A stretch of DNA of 17,446 nucleotides from an uncultured Clostridia bacterium (GCA_937891215.1 CALAEU010000206.1:1-17446), one strand, 5' to 3'. Counted from the first letter of the stretch, positions 1 through 6,825 are shown. Translations and numbers: made by a program. Notes: generated by a model not told the origin, from the letters alone.

Positions 1-216
1 GGTGGCACAACATCAACAACACCAGGTGGTAGTACTTCTACAACACCAGGTGGCACAACTTCAACAACACCAGGTGGCACAACATCAACAACACCAGGTG
101 GTAGTACTTCTACAACACCAGGTGGCACAACTTCAACAACACCAGGTGGCACAACATCAACAACACCAGGTGGTAGTACTTCTACAACACCAGGTGGCAG
201 TACATCAACACAACAA
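1..216 (+). repeat. In-frame tandem repeat, 24-bp unit in 72-bp higher-order units
   Basis: Nine 24-bp units each encode a Gly-Gly octapeptide. They are organised as 72-bp triplets: 1-72 and 73-144 are identical base for base, and 145-192 is identical to the first 48 bases of the triplet. Unit 193-216 is degenerate and ends the array. It probably continues to the left of the window. Unit lengths are multiples of three, so copy changes keep the frame. Confidence 0.95.
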
Positions 217-888
217 GGTGGTAACACACAACAAGGTGGTAATGCACAGCAGGGTGGTAACGCTGCGGACGCAAATGACCCAATCATAAAAGACCCACTC
301 GGCACTTACCAGAAAGCTGCAAAAGCAATTAACCAGAATGGTATTGCAGGTTACAACAAAATTGGTTGGCAGGTACCTTTGAAAATTGAGGGTCTTGGTT
401 TCCTCGACAGTATGATTATGCCTATTTTAGAGGGCTTTATGACAACAGAAGATGAAGCTGAAGTAAAAGTTAACGCAAAAGGTTCAGACGATGCTAAAAA
501 CCGTATGCCTCCAAGCGATTGTTCAGCAAGTCACGTTAAGAGTGCAACAGCTGAAAAATTGAGTAATGGTAACTACAAAGTGGTTATTGTTATGAAAGAA
601 GTAATTAACCCATCATATCAGGATACAGATGGTCTTGTAAAAATGTCAAAAGAATTCCTTGATATGAAGGATGTTATGAAAGAAGCAGCAAATATTTCCA
701 TAGTTAAGAGTCTTGATGGTGAAATCAAATATGTTGACTACACAATCACAGCTGAAATGACAAAAGATGGTAAATTTGTAAGCATTACTCACCAGGGCAT
801 TGGTTATATTAAAGCAAATCTTAATGGTTCAATCAATGCTACAGGTGAACTTGAATTCAATGCAAAATACACAGATTTCCAATATTAA
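1..888 (+). CDS. Surface/exported protein with Gly-Thr-Ser-Pro repeat linker, 5'-truncated
   Basis: The reading frame is open from base 1 to the TAA at 886-888, so the gene starts before the window. The visible part is 295 residues. Residues 1-64 are eight octapeptides of the forms GGTTSTTP and GGSTSTTP. A Gln/Gly/Asn-rich stretch follows, and from about residue 100 there is a folded domain of about 190 residues. That domain clearly matches the C-terminus of the next gene: both contain YNKI.WQV, a FMTT.(D/E)EA segment, AKGSD(D/E)AK, NGNY, ITAEMTKDGKFVS, IKAN, and end in YSDF/YTDF-x-Y. By analogy with the next gene the missing N-terminus probably holds a membrane anchor, making this a surface-anchored protein with a flexible stalk (inference). 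I do not recognise the domain and assign no function. The ATG at 379 lies inside this frame and is not the real start. Confidence 0.85.
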   Translation, partial: GGTTSTTPGGSTSTTPGGTTSTTPGGTTSTTPGGSTSTTPGGTTSTTPGGTTSTTPGGSTSTTPGGSTSTQQGGNTQQGGNAQQGGNAADANDPIIKDPLGTYQKAAKAINQNGIAGYNKIGWQVPLKIEGLGFLDSMIMPILEGFMTTEDEAEVKVNAKGSDDAKNRMPPSDCSASHVKSATAEKLSNGNYKVVIVMKEVINPSYQDTDGLVKMSKEFLDMKDVMKEAANISIVKSLDGEIKYVDYTITAEMTKDGKFVSITHQGIGYIKANLNGSINATGELEFNAKYTDFQY

Positions 889-908
889 TTTGTGAAATAA
901 ATTACATA

Positions 909-941
909 AGACCAATTCGTGCAAACGAGTTGGTCTTTTTT
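909..941 (+). terminator. Intrinsic terminator after first surface-protein gene
   Basis: A 12-bp stem (909-920 with 925-936, one G-T wobble) encloses the loop GCAA and is followed by a run of six T. It lies 20 bases after the stop codon at 888, a standard Rho-independent terminator position. Confidence 0.92.
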
Positions 942-971
942 GTTATATCTGACAATATGTTAAATATACTA

Positions 972-1000
972 TTGACATTTTTTGAAATTTAAGGTAATCT
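972..1000 (+). promoter_or_regulatory. Sigma-A-like promoter for second surface-protein gene
   Basis: A perfect -35 box TTGACA (972-977) is separated by exactly 17 bases from TAATCT (995-1000). The site lies between the preceding terminator and the start at 1060, so the two paralogous genes are probably transcribed separately. Confidence 0.75.
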
Positions 1001-1041
1001 ATTACTATTGAGAAATATGCCTATTATTGTGGGCAGAAATT

Positions 1042-1050
1042 GAAAGGGGT
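1042..1050 (+). promoter_or_regulatory. Ribosome binding site fixing the start at ATG 1060
   Basis: The sequence GAAAGGGGT ends about 9 bases before the ATG at 1060. A longer in-frame TTG start at 1027 has no such site and would add hydrophilic residues before a signal/anchor segment, so 1060 is preferred. Confidence 0.8.
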
Positions 1051-1059
1051 ATAATACCA

Positions 1060-2082
1060 ATGAAAAGTTCAGACTTAAAAGTTGTTGCTATTATTCTCAG
1101 TATTGCTTTATTCTTCACAATTATTACAAGTAATGCTGTTTCAATAGCTTCAGTTGTTATTCTTGCAAAAGGTGGCACAGGTACACAAACTCAGACAGTT
1201 GCTCCTGGAACAGGTGATGTTCAACAGCAACAAAGTACAACAAACAATGGCGGTTATACTGACAACTCTAGCAATCAGGGTAGCACAGTAACACCAGGTA
1301 CATCAACACCAGCTGGTGATGCAAACACCAATACAAATACTAATACTAATACAAACACTAACACAAATACAAATACAAATAATAACGCAAATGCGAACAA
1401 CAATGCAAACGCAAACAACAATACAAATGCAAACAACGCAAACGCTAATTCAAATCAGTGGAGTAAAGAACAAACTTTTGAATTTTACAAAAAGTCTGCG
1501 CATGAAATGGCAACAACAGGTAAAGCGGCTTACAATAAAATTGAATGGCAGGTACTTGAAAATCTTCAGGTAGGTTCAGTAGGTGGTGTTCTTCAACCAG
1601 TTATAGATAGCTTTATGACTACAAAAGAAGAAGCAGCTGTTCAGGAACAAGCAAAAGGTTCTGATGAGGCAAAGAGCAGATTCCCTGATTGTACTCTTAC
1701 AGATATGTCTAAAGTAGCAAGTGCTACTAAGAAAGACCTTCCTAACGGTAATTATGAAATCACAATTATTATGATGGACGAAGATACTCCAATGAACGAA
1801 GAATCAAGTTTCTTGGCAAAAGTTACAAGTTCAGTTCTTTTCTGGGAAGATATTCAAAGAACAATCGATGAAGATGTTCCAGTAGTTGGTGCGATTAATA
1901 GCCGTTCAGTAAACTATAAAGGCTATAAGATTACTGCTGAAATGACAAAGGACGGTAAGTTCGTGTCTCTCGGTCACTATGCAACAGTTGATATCAAAGC
2001 AAATGCAAAAATTACAGTGTTCACACTTGATATTGGTGGTATTCTTTATAATAACTGTGAATATTCAGATTTCAAATACTAA
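1060..2082 (+). CDS. Membrane-anchored surface protein with Asn/Thr/Ala-rich linker, paralogue of preceding gene
   Basis: The protein has 340 residues. The N-terminus (MKSSDLK, then roughly residues 8-36) is strongly hydrophobic and fits an uncleaved anchor or a signal peptide. From about residue 38 to 88 the chain is Gly/Thr/Gln/Ser-rich. Residues ~88-132 are a biased tract of Asn-Thr dipeptides turning into Asn-Asn-Ala repeats, followed by a C-terminal domain of about 200 residues homologous to that of the preceding gene (shared YNKI.WQV, FMTT, AKGSDEAK, NGNY, ITAEMTKDGKFVS and terminal YSDFKY). Architecture (anchor, disordered stalk, globular head) suggests display outside the cell; this is inferred. 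The domain is not one I can name. It has its own promoter and a hairpin just after the stop. Confidence 0.88.
   Translation: MKSSDLKVVAIILSIALFFTIITSNAVSIASVVILAKGGTGTQTQTVAPGTGDVQQQQSTTNNGGYTDNSSNQGSTVTPGTSTPAGDANTNTNTNTNTNTNTNTNTNNNANANNNANANNNTNANNANANSNQWSKEQTFEFYKKSAHEMATTGKAAYNKIEWQVLENLQVGSVGGVLQPVIDSFMTTKEEAAVQEQAKGSDEAKSRFPDCTLTDMSKVASATKKDLPNGNYEITIIMMDEDTPMNEESSFLAKVTSSVLFWEDIQRTIDEDVPVVGAINSRSVNYKGYKITAEMTKDGKFVSLGHYATVDIKANAKITVFTLDIGGILYNNCEYSDFKY
1324..1452 (+). repeat. Low-complexity Asn-Thr / Asn-Ala coding tract
   Basis: A run of 6-base AAY-ACN codon pairs encodes about nine Asn-Thr dipeptides (1324 to ~1380). It passes into AAC/AAT and GCA/GCG codons encoding Asn-Asn-Ala. 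Synonymous codons vary (ACC, ACA, ACT; AAC, AAT), so the tract is older or more diverged than the exact 72-bp repeats at the window start. Confidence 0.9.
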
Positions 2083-2089
2083 GAAAAAT

Positions 2090-2117
2090 GAAAACCATCT
2101 CATTTGAGATGGTTTTC
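2090..2117 (+). terminator. Hairpin terminator after second surface-protein gene
   Basis: A perfect inverted repeat (2090-2102 with 2105-2117; effectively an 11-12 bp stem with a small loop) begins 7 bases after the stop. The T content at the 3' side is only TTTTC, so termination may be partial and allow read-through into the small gene at 2136. Confidence 0.65.
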
Positions 2118-2135
2118 TGAATTAGGTGATATATT

Positions 2136-2471
2136 ATGAAATTAAAAATATTATCAATACTTTTTGCGGTTATATCCTGCGTTTCACTTTTTATAGTACC
2201 TGTAAGTGCAAGTGGTTCTGTTGAGTTACCAATAGATGTAAACGAAAGATATACCGACATAAGTTATGTTGATGAAACAAATGTCTATGGTGAAGTTGTT
2301 ACAGAAGAAGAACAGCAGGATTTACAAACTAAAAAAACAGTTTATATTGTAGTTCTTTCAGTTCTCCTTGTAATTTCGATTGTAATTCTTATTGTCACAG
2401 TTAAAAGGGCTAAGGAAGATAAGCTTTTAAAAGACTCGGAGGTGCCTTTGGAAGGGAAGAAGGATGAATGA
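2136..2471 (+). CDS. Small type I membrane protein, signal peptide plus one TM segment, unknown function
   Basis: The protein has 111 residues. Residues 1-25 form a signal peptide with a plausible cleavage motif VSA at 23-25. Residues 26-67 are a short acidic external segment containing a run of Glu/Gln. Residues ~68-89 are a hydrophobic membrane span rich in Val, Ile and Leu. The last 20 residues are charged and cytoplasmic (KRAKEDK). The Shine-Dalgarno AGGTGA at 2124-2129 lies 6 bases before the ATG. There is no clear promoter in the 53 bases after the preceding stop, so it may depend on read-through past the hairpin at 2090-2117. I do not recognise the family. Coding status is well supported by the signal peptide, the TM span and the RBS. 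Confidence 0.8.
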   Translation: MKLKILSILFAVISCVSLFIVPVSASGSVELPIDVNERYTDISYVDETNVYGEVVTEEEQQDLQTKKTVYIVVLSVLLVISIVILIVTVKRAKEDKLLKDSEVPLEGKKDE

Positions 2472-2488
2472 TGTATACTGAACCCAAA

Positions 2489-2741
2489 AGTGCTGAATGC
2501 AAAGTGCTGAGTTAAGGAAGCCTTACAGCTTGATTATAATTATTAGTCTTAAGACAACAAAATTCTATCATTTTAGTTTACGATAAACTTTAAATGATAG
2601 AATTTTATATTTTTATGGAATTGGGCTATTTGTAATTCTTATAAATGAAAAGATAAATTATCTATTATACAACCAATTATTATAATTATGGCGTAGCCCC
2701 GAAACTCAGCACTCAGCACTCAGCATTCAGCACTCAGCACT
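2489..2741. repeat. Inverted-repeat element with 7-bp CAGCACT reiterations (MITE-like)
   Basis: The left arm (2489-2513) and right arm (2703-2734) are imperfect reverse complements. The right arm is a reiteration of the heptamer CAGCACT / ACTCAGC (five copies, one changed to CAGCATT). The left arm holds two copies in opposite orientation separated by AATGCAA. The arms enclose about 190 AT-rich bases with no open gene and a strong internal hairpin. There is no transposase and I could not identify target-site duplications. It may be a small non-autonomous element or an intergenic repeat family. This entry also covers what the gene-free stretch 2472-2768 contains. Confidence 0.6.
2559..2606. terminator. 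Long A/T-rich hairpin between convergent genes
   Basis: Arms 2559-2573 and 2592-2606 are a perfect 15-bp inverted repeat. A further 6-bp stem, AGTTTA with TAAACT, sits inside around the loop CGA. Placed between the + gene ending at 2471 and the - gene ending at 2769, and flanked by T-rich sequence on the + side, it could stop transcription from either side. It is also the core of the repeat element. Confidence 0.6.
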
Positions 2742-2742
2742 A

Positions 2743-2768
2743 TTTTAGTTGCACGCTTGCAACTAAAA
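2743..2768 (-). terminator. Perfect hairpin abutting the antiporter stop codon
   Basis: An 11-bp perfect stem (2743-2753 with 2758-2768) with a CGCT loop begins at the base next to the antiporter stop codon at 2769-2771. There is no T-run after it on the minus strand, so it may protect the mRNA 3' end or act with the hairpin further on rather than terminate alone. Confidence 0.45.
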
Positions 2769-3953
2769 TCAGGCTTCTTTGATTTCTCCTGCTTTCTTAA
2801 GACAAATCTTAGCAACTGCAGGGCCTACAAGTTCGTAAACTAAAGTACCGCAAAGAATTATTGTTCTTATTTCTTTTGCGTATTCAGGGAGTACATTTGC
2901 AGCGGCAAGTGAAAGACCAATTGCAACACCTGCCTGAGGAATAAGTGCAGGGCCTAAATATTTTTTTATGTTTTTATCTGCTTTAGAAATAATTGCACCG
3001 AGAGTAGCACCGAGCATTTTACCAAATACTCTGAATACTATGTAAATTACACCTGCAACACCGACTGCCGGAAGAACAGAAAGTTTTAAATCTGCACCAC
3101 TTGCTACAAAGAAAAGCATAAATATAGGTGGTGTAATTTTATCGCAGAGTTTCATAATATGACCTACATCGTTTGACATATTTGCAATAACTGCACCCAT
3201 AGCCATACAGAAAAGAAGCGAAGAAAATCTACACAGTTCTGAAAGACCTAAACCTGCGAATATGAAACCAACAATAAGAGCCATTCTGTTACTGTCTTTT
3301 TTGAAATATTTTAATGGTATCAAGAATATAAAGCCTAAAATAGCACCAACAACTAAAGCACCACCAATTTCAATAACAGGGGCTAAAATCAATTCTTTCG
3401 CAGAAGCTGCGGTACCTGCTAAAGCACTTGCAAGAGCAATTGAAAGAGAATACATTATAAGTGCAGTTGCGTCATCAATAGCAACAACTGAAAGTAATGT
3501 TTCACTAACAGGACCCTTTGCTTTGTATTGTTTAATAACCATTATTGTAGCCGCTGGTGCAGTAGCCGCCGCAATTGAACCTAGCACAAGCGAAAATGTG
3601 GTATCGTGTCCTGTTACTATTAAAGCAAGAACAACTACAACAACTGCAAAGAATGATTCTAAACATGCAATAACAATCGGTGTTGACCCAACTCGCTTAA
3701 AGTAACTGATTTTAAATTCATTACCAATAGAGAAAGCAATAAAGCCTAAAGCACAATCTGAAATTATTGAAATGCCTTCAACAAATTCTTCGGATAAAAG
3801 TCCTAAAACACCAGGGCCAATTAAAAGACCTGCTATTAAGTAACCGGTAACGTTAGGTAATTTTATGAGTTTCATAAGTCTGCCGACTGCCATACCAACA
3901 AAAATCATAATACCTAAATTTAAAAATGTATTAAGAGAAAGTGAAGCTAACAT
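2769..3953 (-). CDS. CPA2-family cation:proton antiporter (Na+/H+ exchanger domain)
   Basis: The protein has 394 residues, almost entirely hydrophobic, with about 12 membrane spans: the PF00999-type exchanger core. It exchanges Na+ or K+ for protons across the cytoplasmic membrane. The early GYLIAGLLIGPGVLG segment (residues ~37-51) and the ATAPAATIMV segment before VVAIDDATAL are typical of CPA2 transporters. The paired aspartates D160-D161 match the ion-binding DD motif of electrogenic members, whereas Kef-type channels usually have QD. No C-terminal RCK/TrkA-N domain is present: the chain ends after the last helices. Its start overlaps the stop of the PII-like gene by one base (TGATG), so the two are translationally coupled. 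Regulation by that partner instead of a fused nucleotide-binding domain is an inference. The substrate ion cannot be read from sequence. Confidence 0.88.
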   Translation of the reverse strand: MLASLSLNTFLNLGIMIFVGMAVGRLMKLIKLPNVTGYLIAGLLIGPGVLGLLSEEFVEGISIISDCALGFIAFSIGNEFKISYFKRVGSTPIVIACLESFFAVVVVVLALIVTGHDTTFSLVLGSIAAATAPAATIMVIKQYKAKGPVSETLLSVVAIDDATALIMYSLSIALASALAGTAASAKELILAPVIEIGGALVVGAILGFIFLIPLKYFKKDSNRMALIVGFIFAGLGLSELCRFSSLLFCMAMGAVIANMSNDVGHIMKLCDKITPPIFMLFFVASGADLKLSVLPAVGVAGVIYIVFRVFGKMLGATLGAIISKADKNIKKYLGPALIPQAGVAIGLSLAAANVLPEYAKEIRTIILCGTLVYELVGPAVAKICLKKAGEIKEA

Positions 3954-4288
3954 CAGTGTGAAAGTCCCTCCAAGTAATCAATAGGCAAAGTGAAAAGAAT
4001 ACCTGTGTCGGGTTTATCAAGTCCGCCTGTTACATCGTTTGTGATTTTTGAAATCTCTTTTACTCTTTCTTCCTTTGTAACCATAAGTATTGTTTTATTT
4101 TCTGTGTGTTCAGGGTTAAAAAGACTTCTTAAAGAACCTATAAATCTGAAGTCGTCATGTTCACTTAATTCCTGAAGCATACCCTTGCTGTCAATAATTG
4201 TAGCACCAGAAATATTGTTTTGCGTGAATGCTTCTAAAAGTTCTTCAAGACATTCTATTTTGTTTAAAATAATAACTAAAAGTTTCAT
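3953..4288 (-). CDS. PII-like (GlnB-fold) signalling protein paired with antiporter
   Basis: The protein has 111 residues, the usual PII length. The N-terminal strand-helix-strand (MKLLVIILNKIECLEELLEAF, then NISGATIIDSKG at ~25-36) and the C-terminal strand ending GILFTLPIDYLEG (~96-108) align with the ferredoxin-like PII fold, where classical proteins read GKIFVxPVEE. The T-loop region (~48-62, SLRSLFNPEHTEN) lacks the uridylylated Tyr context of GlnB and is specialised. It is the first gene of a two-gene operon with the antiporter. PII-family proteins commonly bind nucleotides and control a neighbouring transporter, so a role as a trimeric sensor of antiporter activity is a reasonable inference; the ligand is unknown. 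The start ATG has AGGAG at 4296-4300, 7 bases upstream, and a promoter at 4324-4352. Confidence 0.78.
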   Translation of the reverse strand: MKLLVIILNKIECLEELLEAFTQNNISGATIIDSKGMLQELSEHDDFRFIGSLRSLFNPEHTENKTILMVTKEERVKEISKITNDVTGGLDKPDTGILFTLPIDYLEGLSH

Positions 4289-4310
4289 AATAATACTCCT
4301 TTAGTAATCG

Positions 4311-4323
4311 TTATTTTGAATAA
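4311..4323. promoter_or_regulatory. Candidate operator box 1, TTATT-N3-AATAA
   Basis: TTATTTTGAATAA is a perfect 5-bp dyad with a 3-base centre. It sits over the predicted transcription start of the minus-strand operon, just downstream of its -10 box. A second copy of the dyad, in opposite orientation, lies at 4394-4406. Confidence 0.5.
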
Positions 4324-4352
4324 ATTTTAGCATTCTATCGGTCTTTTGGCAA
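4324..4352 (-). promoter_or_regulatory. Sigma-A-like promoter for PII-like/antiporter operon
   Basis: Read on the minus strand: TTGCCA (4347-4352), a 17-base spacer, then TAAAAT (4324-4329). Expected transcription starts near 4317, about 29 bases before the ATG at 4288. The start region is covered by one of the two dyad boxes. Confidence 0.7.
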
Positions 4353-4393
4353 TGTGATAATTGTATAAACTTAATATTATTGTAGGGGTATTT

Positions 4394-4406
4394 TTATTCA
4401 AAATAA
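4394..4406. promoter_or_regulatory. Candidate operator box 2, TTATT-N3-AATAA
   Basis: TTATTCAAAATAA repeats the dyad of box 1 as its reverse complement. Including flanks, 4310-4324 and 4393-4407 are a perfect 15-bp inverted repeat separated by 68 bases. Box 2 lies upstream of the plus-strand ABC operon, about 100 bases before its start codon. Confidence 0.5.
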
Positions 4407-4491
4407 CAATTCGGGAAAAAACACTTTACTTTAGCGTGCTAATGTGATAATATGATAACACAAAAACAGAAGCACAAAAGTGCTTTATATC

Positions 4492-4498
4492 TGGAGGT
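4492..4498 (+). promoter_or_regulatory. Ribosome binding site fixing the lipoprotein start at 4506
   Basis: TGGAGGT lies 7 bases before ATG 4506. The in-frame ATG at 4452 would add 18 hydrophilic residues ahead of the lipoprotein signal and has no good site, so it is rejected. A small hairpin (4470-4475 with 4480-4485, loop AAAA) ends 7 bases before this RBS. Confidence 0.85.
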
Positions 4499-4505
4499 AC
4501 ATAAA

Positions 4506-5324
4506 ATGAAAAAAGTATTAGCATTAGTTTTAAGCCTTGTTCTTGTAGTTGGTGTTGTTGCCGCTCTTGCTGCTTGCGGTGGCGATAAAGAACCAACAGG
4601 TGATGAAACAAAGAAAACAGTTATTGTTGGTTACACAATTTACGAACCAATGAACTACAAAGATGAAAATGGCAAACTCGTTGGTTTTGACACAGAGCTT
4701 GCAGAAAAAGTTTTTGGTAACTTAGGTTACGAGGTTGTTTTCCAGGAAATTGACTGGGACAAAAAATATGTTGACCTCAACTCAAACACAATTGACTGTG
4801 TATGGAACGGTTTTACTGCTAACACAGCAGATGATGACGGTGTTTTGCGTTCAGAAAAAGTTGATTTCTCATACAACTATATGGAAAACCGTCAGGTAGT
4901 TGTTGTTAAAGCAGATTCTACTAATGAAAAAGCAGAAGACCTCAGTGGTAAACTCGGTATTGCAGAAAGTGGTTCAGCTGGCGAAACTTATGCAAAAGCA
5001 TTTGAAGGTACAACATTTAAAGGGTTCACCAAACAAACAGATTGTCTTGTTGACATTAAAGCAGGTACAGCGGACTTCGCAGTGGTTGACGCACAGCTTG
5101 CAAAAAGCTATGTTGGTAAAGGTGACTATGCAGACCTTAAAATCATAGAGGGTCTTTCAAGTGAGGTTGAATACTATGCAATCGGCTTCAAAAAAGGTAG
5201 TGAACTTACTGCAAATGTTAATGCTCAGCTTGATGCATTAGCAAAAGATGGAACAATTGCTGCTCTTGCAGAAAAATATGGTGTAGAAACTACTGCAATT
5301 ACAGATTTCTCAGACCAGAAATAA
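4506..5324 (+). CDS. Polar amino-acid ABC transporter substrate-binding lipoprotein
   Basis: The protein has 272 residues. Residues 1-23 are a lipoprotein signal peptide and the lipobox L21-A22-A23-C24 places the lipid-modified cysteine at C24. The mature protein has the SBP family 3 fold (PF00497): GYTIYEPMNY with E47 near the start, GKLVGFDTELAEKVF at ~57-70, D98 in the DCVWNGF strand, and R129 where the ligand alpha-carboxylate is usually bound. It is the extracellular binding component that delivers a polar amino acid or related compound to the permease. The exact ligand is unknown; basic amino acid, glutamine and cystine binders all share these features. It is the first gene of a three-gene operon, 16 bases before the permease. 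Confidence 0.93.
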   Translation: MKKVLALVLSLVLVVGVVAALAACGGDKEPTGDETKKTVIVGYTIYEPMNYKDENGKLVGFDTELAEKVFGNLGYEVVFQEIDWDKKYVDLNSNTIDCVWNGFTANTADDDGVLRSEKVDFSYNYMENRQVVVVKADSTNEKAEDLSGKLGIAESGSAGETYAKAFEGTTFKGFTKQTDCLVDIKAGTADFAVVDAQLAKSYVGKGDYADLKIIEGLSSEVEYYAIGFKKGSELTANVNAQLDALAKDGTIAALAEKYGVETTAITDFSDQK

Positions 5325-5340
5325 TTAACAGAGGTAAAAT

Positions 5341-6036
5341 ATGTCTTTTTTAGAAGTTACATCGTTTTTGTTTGATGGCTTCATAATATCGTTATTAATC
5401 TTTGGGGTGACCTTACTTTTAGGGGCACCCCTCGGGTTACCTATAGCGTTCTGTTCTATGAGCCGTTTCAAACCTTTAAAATATCTTTCAAAGGTTATAG
5501 TGTGGATTGTAAGAGGTGTTCCTCTTATGCTCCAGATTTTTATAATTTACTATGTGCCTGGTCTTGTGTTCGGTTTTCAACTCTTCGGTCAGGTTGATAG
5601 ATTCTTTTTATTAGAATACGGAATAATGGACGCGGGTAGAATTACTGCAGTTTTAATTGCATTCACAATTAACTACGCTTGCTATTTCTCTGAAATATAT
5701 CGTGGTGGTATTGAGAGTATCTCGAAAGGTCAGTACGAAGCAGGTTATGTTTTAGGTATGACAAAATCACAGATTTTCAGAAAAATCATTTTAAAACAGG
5801 TTATTCAGAGGATTGTTCCACCAATGAGTAATGAAATTATTACACTCATTAAAGATACTGCTCTTGCTAACTGTATTATGGTTTGCGAAATTATTAAACA
5901 AGCAAAAGAACTTGCGGCAACAAAGGCAATGATTTGGCCATTGTTCTACACAGGTGTATTCTATTTGTTATTTGTCGGTTTGCTTACAGTTGTTTTAGGC
6001 AAATTAGAAAAGAAACTGAGTTATTTCAGGAGTTAA
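5341..6036 (+). CDS. Polar amino-acid ABC transporter permease
   Basis: The protein has 231 residues and is of the HisM/GlnP type. It has about five membrane spans, a RGVPLMLQI segment (58-66) characteristic of the family, and the cytoplasmic EAA loop (YEAGYVLGMTKSQIFRKIIL, ~132-151) that contacts the ATPase. It forms the translocation channel, probably as a homodimer since only one permease gene is present. It has its own RBS GAGGT at 5332-5336 in the gap after the lipoprotein gene. The ATPase gene starts 3 bases after its stop. The length is normal for the family. Confidence 0.93.
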   Translation: MSFLEVTSFLFDGFIISLLIFGVTLLLGAPLGLPIAFCSMSRFKPLKYLSKVIVWIVRGVPLMLQIFIIYYVPGLVFGFQLFGQVDRFFLLEYGIMDAGRITAVLIAFTINYACYFSEIYRGGIESISKGQYEAGYVLGMTKSQIFRKIILKQVIQRIVPPMSNEIITLIKDTALANCIMVCEIIKQAKELAATKAMIWPLFYTGVFYLLFVGLLTVVLGKLEKKLSYFRS

Positions 6037-6039
6037 GTT

Positions 6040-6825
6040 ATGTCAATTTTAGAGGTTAAAAATATAAAAAAATCTTTTGGCAAAACTGAAGTTTTAAAAG
6101 ATGTAAGTTTTACCTTAGAAGAGGGTGAAGTGTTAAGCATCATCGGTTCTTCGGGTAGTGGTAAAACAACAATTCTCCGTTGCATAAATCAGCTCGAAAC
6201 TGCTGATAGTGGTTTTATTAAAGTTAATGGCGAAGTTTTCTTTGACGGTGAAAACAGACCCAAAAAAGAAGACCCTAAAGAAAAGAGAAGAAAACAACTT
6301 TTAGTTGGTCTTGTTTTTCAGAATTTTAATCTTTTTCCTCAGTACAATGTTTTAGAGAATGTTACACTTGCTGCAAAACTTCAGGCGACAGAATTGCCGG
6401 ATTACAAAGAGAATAAGGCAAAAATAAATGCTGAAATAGATAAAAAAGCAAAAGATATTTTAGGTAAAGTAGGTCTTTTAGACAAACTTTCTAACTACCC
6501 TTGTGAACTTTCAGGCGGTCAGCAACAAAGGGTTTCTATTGCCCGTGCTTTGATTTTGGAACCAAAAATTCTTTTCTTTGATGAACCAACATCTGCACTT
6601 GACCCTGAACTTACAGGCGAAATTTTAAAGGTTATTAAAAGTCTTGCAGAAGAAAAGGTTACAATGGTTATTGTTACTCATGAAATGTCTTTTGCAAAAG
6701 CCGTTTCTTCAAAAGTTATTTTTATGGATAATGGCGTAATTGAAGAAGAGGGTACACCAGAAGAAGTTTTCGACAATCCAAAGTCTCATAGAACTAAAGA
6801 ATTTATTTCTAAGTTTGAGGATTAA
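6040..6825 (+). CDS. Polar amino-acid ABC transporter ATP-binding protein (GlnQ/HisP type)
   Basis: The protein has 261 residues. All nucleotide-binding motifs are visible: Walker [10 protein letters not shown] (36-44), Q-loop Gln94, signature LSGGQQQR (157-164), Walker B ILFFDE (177-182) with D-loop SALD, and H-loop His214 in VTHEM. It powers amino-acid import together with the two preceding products. A charged Lys/Glu-rich insertion of about 20 residues (~69-88) before the Q-loop makes it slightly longer than typical GlnQ. The RBS AGGAG (6028-6032) overlaps the end of the permease gene, indicating translational coupling. The gene is followed after 11 bases by a strong terminator. Confidence 0.95.
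   Translation: MSILEVKNIKKSFGKTEVLKDVSFTLEEGEVLSIIGSSGSGKTTILRCINQLETADSGFIKVNGEVFFDGENRPKKEDPKEKRRKQLLVGLVFQNFNLFPQYNVLENVTLAAKLQATELPDYKENKAKINAEIDKKAKDILGKVGLLDKLSNYPCELSGGQQQRVSIARALILEPKILFFDEPTSALDPELTGEILKVIKSLAEEKVTMVIVTHEMSFAKAVSSKVIFMDNGVIEEEGTPEEVFDNPKSHRTKEFISKFED

Noticed and set aside
2..289. Open frame encoding a Gln/His-rich repeat protein
   Set aside because: It is the +1 shadow of the 24-bp repeat array. The true frame (from base 1) continues through the conserved head domain to 888.
1316..1573. Open frame rich in Gln, Thr and Ile
   Set aside because: A shadow of the Asn-Thr coding tract, without RBS or domain content.
2703..2741. Possible CRISPR array from short direct repeats
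   Set aside because: The heptamers are contiguous, with no unique spacers, and there are no cas genes. The same reasoning excludes the array at 1-216.
3262..3705. 147-residue plus-strand open frame
   Set aside because: Lies antisense within the antiporter gene, whose membrane-protein reading is far better supported; no RBS seen.
4353..4505. Riboswitch or T-box leader for the amino-acid ABC operon
   Set aside because: The spacer is short and lacks a T-box sequence or terminator/antiterminator pair. Only the dyad boxes and a 6-bp hairpin near the RBS are visible.
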